Source of the DNA: Bilabrum cf. latius
Lineage: Eukaryota > Bigyra: Bicosoecida > Bigyra > Bicosoecida
Assembly: GCA_965178125.1 (NCBI GenBank)
Contig: OZ237755.1
Span: forward strand, 620,001 to 684,000
Direction: 5' to 3'
Length of the DNA: 64,000 bases
In this document: positions 50,001 through 60,574 of the stretch, in pieces
Layout: each line of letters starts with the position of its first letter
Numbering within the stretch: the first letter of the stretch is position 1
Program-made: the position numbers and the translations under genes
Notes under the pieces: generated by a model
The model's input: the letters and a program-made list of their open reading frames with translations, nothing else
What the model was told of the DNA's origin: nothing
Database searches by the model: none

Positions 50001-53000
50001 CCTCTCCTGAGATCTTGGGGCAGGTGGCGCTCGCTGAGCCGACCTCCACTTCGATCGTGTACCCGCCCCCGCCCCGAACCAAGGAACGCCAGTAGCCCAG
50101 AAGCTCCTCAATTCCGGCGAAAGACATGACCCTGAGCGCTTCGCTGGGCGCCAGGCTCAACGTGGATCCGAAGAAGCCGACAGCAGCACGGTTGGGATCT
50201 CTCCTTCAGCTTGCTGCCGAGAAGTTTGGCAGCCGTCGAGATGACATGGTCTTCTGTTACAGGGGGCAGTTCCTTGACGACAGGCACACACCAGCCGAGA
50301 GCGGGGCAGACGCATCCACGCTAGAGGCAGCCTGGTGCCTTGTGCCCGTCCCAGTGCTGCGAGTCGCAGACCCTTCGAAGCCGGGCCCCGGGCAAGCAGA
50401 TGCAACCGGGACCATCGTTGCTGCTGGGCAGCAGCAGCCTCAGCAGCAGGCACAGTCCAGAGATGTGGACAGCAGCGATGCTGCAGCGAGTGCAAGAGGT
50501 CCATCGCGGCTCGGTCCCGGCGGACCCATCCTCAAGGCGCCTACCTCTATCCTGCGAGTCATGAAGCTGACCGCTGCAGCAGACGCTGCAGCTGACAAGG
50601 CTGAGCGGTCATAGGGTCGGAATGGCAGAGATGCCCCACGAGAGGCCTAGGCAGTCACCCCGTCGGCTTCCTCGGCGGAGTTGCATCCGGAGTTCGAATG
50701 GGACGAGGAGGATTTAGGCCTGTCGCGCAATTGGTCTTCCTGCGAGGAACCCGAGAGCCTTGGATTCATGGCTGAGCTGGTCAAGCCAGTCAGCACGCTG
50801 GTGGAGGAGGAGCTGTGGGACATCGCAAGGGCGTCGTCAGATGCCAAGGTGAACAGGAGGAAGAGGAGGGCGTCAATCTCTGGCAGGGTGCGGAAGCAGC
50901 CCCCTACAGACACCGAGCTCGCCGTTGGGTCGCTGTTGATAGCTCTGCATGCCATCGCCCCCGCGATCGCACGCAGGTCACTTCGAGTTGCAGCCCACGA
51001 TGGCAATCCGGGTGGAGCCGGTGGGGACAGCAGCGAGCAGAGTGCAGGCGTTGGCGAGCTGGCCGCTTGGAGGCTGGGTCCGGATGATGCGGAGGAGCTG
51101 GGCGTACCGAGGCGCGAAGCGAGCTCTGGGCTGAGTGTTAGCGCGTCCAGCTCGATCAAGCAGCAGCTGGGGGGCATCAGATTGGGTCCTGCTGGGCAGG
51201 TGCAGCGGAACAGTCACAAGGGTGTTGTTACACCCAGTCAGTAGCCGAGCATAAGCGAGTTCCTCGGCGGAGAACGCTCGACGCCCGATTTGCACAGGCG
51301 CGCTCGCACACCCACGATGATCGGTGGGCCCGATGGCCCGGGCCAATCCCTGGATCTGGTACCAATGGTTGGTCCGGAAGGCAACGCGCCATCCTTCAAC
51401 AGTGTGGCTTCTCTCCACCAAGCAGGGCAGGGCCACCAGGAGCCGCTGTTCGCCGACCAAACGGCTCTGTTTGGGATAACTGCGATGCAGAAGCGGCACA
51501 TCCACTACGGTAGCTCGATGCAAGCCGTTTGGATGGCCGCTTAGCAGCTCGACCGCACCAGGTGCCTCAGGCAAGTCATGTCAGACATGCCGGTCAGGAG
51601 GCGACGCGCGTAGAAATCAGGCGAAGCATTGCATTTGAGCTAGCAGTTTGAAAAAGGGGGCGATGAGACGTAGGCCGCTGTGGTGGAGACCATGGCCGTG
51701 TCACCACCTCCTGGGTGGCAGGGACCCGACGGCGACAGCACCGCGGGTCTGTCGGCAACTGACGAAGGGAATGGCCTTCCGGTCGTTGAGGAACAGGATA
51801 ACGGGGATCATGACTCGGACCAAGACCAAGGCGAGCTGAGTGGCCACGAGTCAAGCCCTACCAAACCGTATCGCGCTTGGGACCCGGTTCGTACCGCTGG
51901 TAAGCAGCGAACGCTGCAGCATCGCCTGCGACTGCGAGCCTATCGCCGCAACAGGCGACTTGAGCTGCACGGCTTTGTAGGCGATGAAGAATAGACCCGG
52001 CCTGCACCAGGTGTTGCACTCAGCGCCAAGCAAGCCGTCGTGCAGAAGCTTCACAGCCTGCTTCGTGGGCCGAGCGCGACCTCGCCTGGTGAATCCATGG
52101 CCGCAGTGCGACTGGCGGCCAAGGGAGCTGCGCTGCAGACGGTACTCACGGCTGCCGCTTGGAGACAGTCAGCACTGGCTTCGCACGCCTGTGGTCAGAT
52201 AGCAGGGGAGATCTCTCGCCTGCGGCTGTGCGCTCGCGTGCTTGCAGTACTAGGAGGCATCGCTTCGATGTGGAAGGACGAGAGCGCGACCGGCGGGCTG
52301 GAGCGAGCTACAGAGGGCCGCCAGGTGCGGCGGGAGCTCAAGCACCAGAATGCGGTCCGATAGAGGGATGAGCGCGCTCTAAGATCACAGCACCGTAGGG
52401 TGGCCAGAGTGCATCAGCTGCTGCGAGCAAGGGCCCGCGCTGAAGACCTGACCGCAAGGCAGGAAAGGGAAGAAAGGTGGGCAGCAGCTGCCAGGTCCGC
52501 TGGCCACGCCAGCCAGACGACGCTCCGAGCTGGGATCGTGAGGGCCGCTGAGGAGCAGGAGCAGCAGTTAAAGGAGCACGAAACCGAGCTCAAGCGAAAG
52601 AAATAGGCGTACCTTAACAGGCTGCGGGAGGCCGGGCTTGCGGCGGGCCGTCCTCAAGATGCAGAGGGCAAGGAAGGTTTGTTCGAAGATGAGGAAAGCA
52701 TGGGTGCGGCGAGGGAACACCTGGAGCGGCTCGAGGCACAGCTGAGGCAGGAGTTGGACCAGCCTGCTGCTGATGACATTCGGGCTGCGACATTCGGCGC
52801 TCCCGATACTGGAGCAACACTCTTTGCCAGAGGCGGGGCCTACAGAGCAGCTGGCAGCATAGATGCCATCGTGCCTCCCCCCTGGTCTCGCCAGGGAGCG
52901 GGAAACAGCCTAGCTCGCGTGTTTTGCAAGGAGAATGGGATGCCTTTCGGGCCTACGAGCAGCAAATCGATCGCTCGCAGGGCACGCGGCAGCAGGTCTC

Positions 53001-55693
53001 GCGGCAAGGGAGCCAAGGAGCACAGAAAGGGTGGGCATTAGCGGCGGATCGCGAGCGTGGATGCTGCGCAGGGCGATCTTTACATTGGAGGGTAGTTGCA
53101 AGAAGGAAAAGGCGCAGATAATGAGGACGAGGAGGAAAATGGGGCAAAGCACATGACGGGCGGTGGCAAAGGTAGGGTGAAGAAGCGTGGCACGGGCAAG
53201 AAGGCGTCGCCTCGGAGACGGCGCAAGCCGCAGCACAAAGATGCCTCGAAGGACAGGGCGGTCCCTGTTCCCGTGCCCAGCACACGCGCTATCGAGGGCC
53301 GCTCTGACGAGGTCCCACAGACCCAGCTGCACCATAGCAGTGCCACTGGCGCAGGTTTCGGTGAGCCTGCCAGGAACGGTGCTGACGTGCCGGTGATCAC
53401 CACTACTGGCGTGGTCGTCCGTCGGAGTGCACGGAGGGAAGTCAGAGGTGCAGCAGCGAATGGACCCCCATCTGCCTTCTTCGTGGGCGCGAGCAAAACA
53501 GACGACCTCCCAATCGATCGTGGAGCGCATGGCACGAAGCCGCAGCAGCGCCAGCCCAAGTACTCCCAGCAAGCGGGCGTTCTCAAGTTTCTGTACGGGC
53601 CAGCGTACACCACGACCACGCTGGCTAGAGACCCGCCGCCTGCCGTGAAGCAGCATCAAAAGTCAGGTCGTAGGGCTGCTGATGGTCGTCGGGGAGCCAG
53701 CAAGCGGAAGGCCGGTGGCAGGCACAAGCCGAAAGCACCCCGCCGGGACACCCCAACTCGAGATCCGGCGCCCGTCGATGCCTTAACTGCGCAAGTGGAG
53801 CCCACGCAATTGAGTGTTACGGCGGAGGAGGCCGGATCCGACAGGCTGGATGCAGCCCCTGCAGCCGGCCAGGACGCTGGCGCATTCGCAAGGCCAACCA
53901 ACAGACACGGCAGCCGGCGTGACGTCATCGCGGCAGCGGAATAGGAGGCAAACTCTAAAACTAGTGAATCCCCTGAAGGGGCTGGAGACACAGGTGCCTT
54001 GTCTCTGACCGAGGAGCACGGCCCGGGGGACGGACTCGGAGCTGCTGCAGTTCCCAGGCCGCCTGGAGCGTCGAGCGGGAGGGCAGGCAGGCCCAGACCC
54101 CAGGGTGGCAGGCGCGTGCGCGATTCATCGCTTTCAGACAAACTGCAGCGGAGTGTCCTGGAGGAGAAACGTGGCAGGGGTGGCAAGAAACGCCGAGCAC
54201 CAGCCGCGAGAAAGGCCTCCAAGAGAGCGAAGGTGGCGGAGGATGATGAGCCGGTGGTGGGAGCGGCAGGGACTGCGGAAGTAGTGCACGCAGCTGCAAG
54301 TGGTCAGCGACACAGGAAGCGAAGCCGTAAGCAGGGTGCCAGCACGTCCGCGACCCGCTCTTCAAGGCAGAAGGCATCACCGCGAGCCTCGAAGAAGAGT
54401 AAGACCGAGGCGGAGGCGACCGATGCCGCTGAATCGTCTACCGCGCAGGGGCACAGAGGCACTGGTGGCGGCAGCTCGGAGACCGTGGGCTCACCTTCCA
54501 AGCAAGCGAAGGGTTCGAAGTCCTCCAGCAAGTCGAAGCTGTCCAGGAAATCTTCGAAGGTAGGCAGCAGCCCCTCCAGAAAGCCGAAGGCCGCAACGCA
54601 AGCGGCCTCGCCCAAGCCCCCTGTCGACGATCCAACACTGCCGAAGAAGCGCAGCTTCCGTGCGCGCAAGATGCCCTCGTTTAAGAAGCCGGCTGTGTCA
54701 GCTTCTGCAGCGCGCACCGAAGAGACCCGGCTGAAACGCATCGAGTCAATGAGGCAAGAGAAGGAAGCCAAGTCTCCTCTGGACCTGAAAAAATCTGGAT
54801 CGTTCGCGCGCAAGCAGTCGAGTCCGTCAAAGCAAACGACCGACGGTGCAGCCAAATTGACTGCTGCAGCCCCGGCAAAGCAGAGCGAATCGAATTCAAA
54901 GGCACAGCGCAACTAGGACAGGCTTGCACTTGCGGGTGCGGGTGCAGGAACTGCATCAGCCGCTGCTCTCGGTGATTTGCCAGCTGCTGCTGAGGACGGG
55001 CTGGGAGATGACATCAGCGATGATGGTGATAGCTACAGCAGCGATGGCGAGGAGGCGGCTGATGCTGGGGCTGGGAATGATGCAGAGGAGGCGGCTGATG
55101 CTGGGGCTGGGAATGATGCAGAGGAGGCGGCTGATGCTGGGGCTGGGAATGATGCAGAGGAGGCGGCTGATGCTGGGGCTGGGAATGATGCAGAGGAGGC
55201 GGCTGATGCTGGGGCTGGGAATGATGCAGAGGAGGCGGCTGATGCTGGGGCTGGGAATGATGCAGAGGAGGCGGCTGATGCTGGGGCTGGGAATGATGCA
55301 GAGGAGGCGGCTGATGCTGGGGCTGGGAATGATGCAGAGGAGGCGGCTGATGCTGATGCTGGGAATGTACCGCCGGCGGAAAGGCCTGGAAACGATAGCG
55401 GAGCAACCGGTGCGGGGCCCTCTGGCGCACCCGATACGGACGCAGGCAGGGCGGCTTCTGATGGGGCTGGCAGCCTCAGCGACTCGGGGTCTGAGTCGTA
55501 CCTGACCGATTCTGGGGAAAAGGACAACGACCAGATGACTAGCGAGGCGAGCGCGACTCGGAGCGCGACCGTGCCGTCAGTGACCGCAGGCGTTGGGGAT
55601 GAGGACGGTGCTGGTGGTGGTGATAGGCCTGCGGCGCCGAATGACGCGCCAGCTGACATGGCTTTATCGGACGATGACAGCGATAGCGACTAA
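47069..55693 (+). CDS. Giant 2,874-residue protein of mixed acidic and basic low complexity
   Basis: A single uninterrupted frame of 8,625 bp with 22 TAG codons (the first is codon 3) and no TAA or TGA until the final TAA. Residues near 1,020-1,090 (50130-50340) look like a small folded, ubiquitin-like unit (LLQLAAEKFGSRRDDMVFCY then RGQFLDDRHTP). The second half alternates Arg/Lys-rich coils (52400-52620), nuclear-type basic clusters (KKRGTGKKASPRRRRKP) and Ser/Lys stretches. The C-terminus has nine EEAADAGAGNDA units and ends SDDDSDSD. It suggests a nuclear or cytoskeletal scaffold; no family recognised. AATAAA overlaps the stop region as a possible poly(A) signal. Confidence 0.7.
55043..55366. 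repeat. Nine tandem 36-bp coding repeats
   Basis: Units of GATGCAGAGGAGGCGGCTGA... repeat nine times with changes only in the first and last unit. They encode 12-residue acidic/Ala units in the giant protein. Length variation between strains is likely. Confidence 0.9.
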
Positions 55694-56349
55694 ATAAATG
55701 ATTTGGTAAAATCTACACCGCAGGCTGTCCTCTTTGCATCCAACACATGCACTGGCAGCACGGCACCTTCCGCATTGCAATGAATTGGCCAGTGCTCGCG
55801 GACGCACTTCTTTGATGATTGGAACCAAGTTTGGCTTTAAATTCCAATTGGATGCCTACATCCGTGCCTTTTGTTCATCATGGCCTGTGCCTGGCTACAT
55901 GAGCTCGCGCACGCCCCAACCTAATAAAAAGAAAACTGGCGAACGCTGCCCCTCAGCGCCCGAATAGCACGCGGCTTGATTGCCGCTCGAGTCTAATTGT
56001 GACCTCTCAACTTCCACATCCGCATGTGGTCGGTGATCCGATCCCCCCTGATCCGAGTCACTCGTCACACATGCCCAACCCACACCTGCCCGGCCTGTGC
56101 CTCCCCCTTCCTATCCGCCTCATCAACCCAATGACCCCACCGGTCATCTTCTCTTCCACCATTTCCTCCCCCGTTCCGGTGAACCGTCGTCCCCCCCTCC
56201 CTTTTCTCTACCCTCCCCCCCCTAGCCCTCTGCCCTCTCTCCCTCTCTCTCTCTCGCACTCCTCCGCATCGCTACGTCGCATCTGAGCCTGCTCCTCGAG
56301 CGGGTCCTGCGCCCACCGAGCGACCTCAATCTCAGAGACCTTGCTGGCC
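55694..56349. other. Convergent intergenic region, partly low complexity
   Basis: 656 bp between the giant gene and the GTPase. It has AATAAA-like sites near 55695 and 55922 and C/T-rich tracts (56150-56265) including a CTCTCTCTCT run. The GTPase reading may extend into its right end in a shifted frame. Confidence 0.4.
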
Positions 56350-57078
56350 TCACCAACCTTTTGCGCTTGTCTCAGCGTATCGCACGCGCCAAGGGGTCCA
56401 TTCCATAGAGCCATCCGTAAGTGGTATTTCAAGTGATTTCCCAGAACTAGGCTATGGACAATCGTTCACTTCATTGTCTATCCTGCACTTCTAGACTTTC
56501 GTCTCGACATCTGCACGTGCTCTATGTATTCCCCTAGCAGTGGTGGCAAGCGGATTCCCTTCGGCATCAAAAAGGTCGTCACTTGCATCACTCAAATCTG
56601 AATCTTCTGCGTCGGCCTTTAGAATATCAGCCTTGCAGCCAACCAAGAATATCACAGCGTCAGGTGCAAAACCCAAGCAGTCCTCTATTCGCCTAGGAAG
56701 AGTATCTAAGGTCAATCTGTTGCTCAGATCAAAGCAACACAAAACTGCATCTGCATCCTTCACGTAGATGCGGCTGAGGGCGCGGAAGCGTTCCTAGCCC
56801 GCGGTATCAACGATCTGGCACTTTGCCGTTGCACTGCCAAGCTCACCTGCCACCTCAATGTCAACGAAAGACAATCCAGCGCCTGAAGTTGTCTAAACAC
56901 TATCCGTGTATGTGTTATCTACCGCTCTCTGCGCTAAACACGATTTACCCACCCCCTCAGCGCCAATTGTTATTATTTTGAACTTGTGATCGCCGCCAGC
57001 AGGAACTTCGGATTCATCCTGCTTCACAGGCACAGAGGGCTCCTCAGCATCCATTGGACTTGATTGAGAGCACCCCAT
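56350..57078 (-). CDS. Ras-superfamily small GTPase with N-terminal lipidation motif
   Basis: 242 residues from the ATG at 57078. It starts MGCSQSS, a strong N-myristoylation/palmitoylation motif. G1 is GAEGVGKSC, G3 is DTAG-(TAG)-ERF, G4 is GCKADI (Cys for the usual Asn) and G5 is ETSAK. The TAG at 56794-56796 occupies the invariant catalytic Gln of DTAGQE. A further TAG lies near 56897, and others in an acidic insertion between G4 and G5. The frame stops (TGA) two codons after ETSAK, so the last helix is missing; another frame (KVGEASKVSEIEVARW) continues it, implying an unseen intron or a one-base error in the AAAA run. Probably a Rab-like membrane-traffic regulator. Confidence 0.75.
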
Positions 57079-57382
57079 GAGGCTAAGCTCAAGCAGCTTC
57101 TTCAGGTGTGAATAAGTCTGGTTGCATAGCCCACGTCGACGAGCACAGCCGGAAGTTCCGTTGAATCGGGTGGACAAAGAGACAGAGTTCAGAATGCCAA
57201 CCGACAGACAAAAATTGATGGTGATCGCACACACACACAGAAATGGAGTCGCTTTGCTCATTCTGTGCCGTATGCCGCAAACAGCCGATTCCGCCGTCCT
57301 CCCCTGGCAGCATGAGTTGCCCGCACACTGGCAGGCCCGTTAAGACCGGTGCCGTAGTACATCCCACACTACTGCTCGACTA
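57079..57382. other. Intergenic region upstream of the GTPase
   Basis: 304 bp between the GTPase start and the desaturase stop, presumably the GTPase promoter. A CACACACACA run at about 57230 is the only simple feature. Confidence 0.4.
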
Positions 57383-58934
57383 TCACTTGGCGTCTGCCGC
57401 CGTGCCCTTCTCTGCCAGCTTCTTTGCCACGTCAAGGTCAATAGTGGACGTCCTCCCGTCCTCATACCAGCACACGTCGCCCCCGCTCGGCGCGCACCTG
57501 CACTTGTACATGGAGCGCACCGTGGCCAGCTCCATGCACGAATAGTCCTTCAGGCGGTACTTCTGGAACTCCTCCCACCCCTCCAGGATCTCCGTCGCCT
57601 CGACAGCGTGATAGAAAGGCATGTCGGAGAACATGTGGTGCACCACGTGGGAGTCGGAGATGTGGTGGAAGAGCTCATCCCTGAGCCAGCCCCAGGACCG
57701 GTCCACGGTCGCCAGAGCACCCCGCAGGAAGGTGAACTCGCCCTCGTGCCAGTGGGGCACGTACGTGTCAGTGTGCTGCAGCAGCGTGATGGAGATCAGG
57801 TAGGCGTTGCAGATCAGGTAGGGAACAACGTAGTAGGCCAGGACGGCTGTCGGGCCGACCATCACTGCCGCGGCGCAGAGCAATCCCACCGCCCCGAAGA
57901 ACCAGAGCACAGACTCGCGCACCTGTGCCTGCTCCCCCTTGGTGAAGAGGGCCGACGCCGCGTCGAAGTGGCTGTTGGGCTTGCCCTGGTACTTGGTGGG
58001 ACCCCACAGGTTGTACATGAGGTACAGGGGCCAGCCGAGCACTACGATCTGGATTGACATGAGCAGGGCTCCGATCGGACTGGTCTGGAATGCCTCATGG
58101 AGTGCATGGGACTCGTCGTGCCCCTTGCCCTTGTTCTCTTTCGCCTGCATCAGGGCCTCCTCGCTGCTGTACTCAGCGGGGATGTACACGGCGTCGTGCT
58201 CGACGCAGTTGGTGTACGAGTGATGGTGCGAGTGCGTGATCCTCCAGGAGTGGTAGGGAACGAGCAGGAAGGAGTGCAGGGCGTGCCCCACGGTGTTGTT
58301 GACCCACTGCGAGCTGGAAAAGGCGCGGTGCCCGCACTCGTGGGCGAGGATCCACATGCCCACGAACACGCATCCCTGGAGGTTCCTGCGAGCATTGTAC
58401 GAGGGATAGACACATGGCTGGCTGCGTGCTTGGGCTGGACTCCTCCTCTCTGAAACGAACATGCGCGTGTGGCGCGGCCAGCTGGAGTCCACGCTGCTTC
58501 GTATGAAGTGACAGGCATTGCCGCCATGCCCACGCAGTAGACGCAATACACTGACAGGCAGTGAAGATGTACCGGCACTTTATCCAAATCCTGTTCAGCT
58601 CAATGAACCCATTCATGTCAAGGACTTACCAGTACACCAGCCACAGAATGGGCTACAGCAACACGGGCGCCAGATCGATTTTGGAGGCCAGCAAACCAAG
58701 CACCACGGTAAGGGCAATATCTCTAGCCAAGTAACTAAGTGATGTCAGCATATTGGAGGCAAAAAAGTCCGTTTCCGGGCTATGCTCCTTAAGGTACCTC
58801 CGCACGTCAGCGAGAGTGAAGGGCGGCGGATCTACACACTGGGGGGAAGGCTACCACGGTTCGCTCTTCTACGGCTTATTGATTTGAACGGGATGCTTCT
58901 TGAGCTGATCATTTGCTTTCTTGCCAGCACCCAT
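57383..58934 (-). CDS. Delta-12 (FAD2-type) fatty acid desaturase
   Basis: Two exons, 58630-58934 and 57383-58385, with a 244-bp intron (58386-58629, GTAAGT...CGCAG); 435 residues, TGA stop. It starts MGAGKK, and PPPFTLADVRRYL then SLSYLARDIA match the FAD2 N-terminus. The three His boxes are HECGH (117-121), HSHHH (153-157) and HVVHH (348-352), with hydrophobic membrane segments between. Three TAG codons in exon 1 are read as Gln; with TAG as stop the N-terminus would be lost. It inserts a double bond in oleoyl chains in the ER. Its 5' end faces the archease gene 195 bp away. Confidence 0.9.
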
Positions 58935-59129
58935 CTGCGTGTGGGTGAAACGGTAGCTCGAGGGAACCTGCTCGACTCAACAGAACGAAATCCACGCGAG
59001 TTAATGTTCACATCAAAGAATAAGAACGCTCTCACGATACAATTGAAGCTTAACTTTGTGAATATTAAACTTGTACGAGCAAAATGCCCTGCTGATTGTT
59101 GGAAGAGCAGCCGATAATTTTTGCAGAAC
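58935..59129. promoter_or_regulatory. Probable bidirectional promoter (desaturase/archease)
   Basis: 195 bp between divergent start codons; no clear core motif recognised. Confidence 0.4.
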
Positions 59130-60447
59130 ATGAGCGAATCTTCATCTCTGGTTCGTTCACCTGGCACTTGTCACACCGATCCAGCTAACCCAGAATGGAT
59201 ATTTTCCCTTCCTGTAGCCATTATAAAGTCGTGGCCATTCGGGCTTATGGAAACTTCGTATAATGATGCTTTGCCTCAGAGACTTAGGCGAAGGCGAGGA
59301 AGACGCCCGGAACATCATGCGGTAGCTCCGTCGCAAATGTCTCGTTCCGCTGGATTTGACTTGAAGGACTCCAGGGCAGATGCTGCTAAAACAGAGCTCG
59401 ATTGGCGTGATTCTGGATATACTCGGTCGTCTGAAGCATCGCCAGGGTTCCCACTTCAGTATGAATGTGAGAAGAGCATTTGATTGTAACCCGGAACGCA
59501 TGCAGTGGCAAAACGAATCCCTCCAAACGTTCTTGAATCTGGTTTTTGCAGTCTTGGAGCACTCAGCGGATACTTAGTTGCACGTATACCATGCTTCGTT
59601 TCGTGGAATGCTAGAGTAGGCGTGCCTTGGCGTGTTTGGTCTCATGACGGACCCCAGCACCATACGGCTGCCTGCCGGCCCAGCTCACCCGGCCACTGAA
59701 AGCACAGCAGCTGACCAATCTGCAGATTCTGCAGAGAACTGCGCTAAGCGTGGAATACTTCGCATCCGCGCCGAAGCCCCGGACGTGCTGCTGCTCCTCT
59801 TCAAGGTCATGGACGAGTGCCTCTACGCTCAGTCTGGCTTGGGCCTCGTGGCGAGGGAGGCTAGGGTCGTCGCGATGGGGCACCCGTCAGGCGCACTTGA
59901 CTCCATGGAAAAGCCGGTGGTGGCGGGAACGGCTACTGGGGCTGAAACTGTGCCGGTCGCCGGCGAACAGGCAGCTGCATCCACAAGCAAGCCCACAAAG
60001 AGTGCCTCTGAAGAATCCGAGTCAGTGGCGCCTTGTAGCAGCACCTCCACAAGTTCCAGCGACTCCTCCACAGGGCAAGCCTTATGGTGGGCCGAGGTGG
60101 AGCTCCGCGGGGAGCAGCTTGACCTATCCAGGCACCCGCAAGGCACAGAGGTGAAAGCCATCACCTTCGCTCAAATGACCATTGTGCCTCCATCGTTGCC
60201 GGGTGCTTCCGCTGCCGCATCGGATGAATCAGCAGCAAGCGCTGGGGGCCCAAGGTATGGGACCGGAGCCGAGGGTGCCGGAGCCGCTGGCTCTCTAGAC
60301 GAAGCTGCCACACACCGCGTTCTTGGTGCAGATTATGCTGCAAAGCCTATTGGATCAGAAACCAGCTCCAAGGCAGCAGGCTCAGGGGAGGAGGGGCGGG
60401 CTGGCTGCGCTACCGACTGGCATGCTTTTGTAGTGTTAGACATATAA
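59130..60447 (+). CDS. Archease (tRNA-splicing ligase cofactor)
   Basis: Two exons, 59130-59466 and 59552-60447, with an 85-bp intron (GTGAGA...TTGCAG); 410 residues, TAA stop. Splicing joins LQYE to FLEHSAD. The archease signature follows: HSAD-T-(TAG)-LH, then E-(TAG)-ACLGVFGLMTD, RHPQGTEVKAITFAQM and the terminal FVVLDI with the metal-binding Asp. Both TAGs (59575 and 59617) fall where relatives carry Gln (HTADVQLH, FEQ). Archease activates the RtcB-type RNA ligase in tRNA splicing. Most archeases have about 150 residues; this one has a 110-residue N-terminal extension and two low-complexity insertions. The start could also be a later ATG. Confidence 0.85.
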
Positions 60448-60574
60448 TGAGAACTGTGCTTCCTGAATACGTGCCCGAAGTATGCGACACAAATGGGTAG
60501 TACTAGATCTAGTCATTCAACCTATCAAATGTGACCAAAAAAAAGTCCTAATCCTTATCCTGATCCGATCCAAA
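60448..60574. other. Short convergent intergenic region
   Basis: 127 bp between two convergent genes; shared 3' region, nothing else seen. Confidence 0.4.

Noticed and set aside
55043-55366. CRISPR-like array of 36-bp units
   Set aside because: Units are tandem without spacers, keep the reading frame, and lie in a eukaryotic coding sequence.
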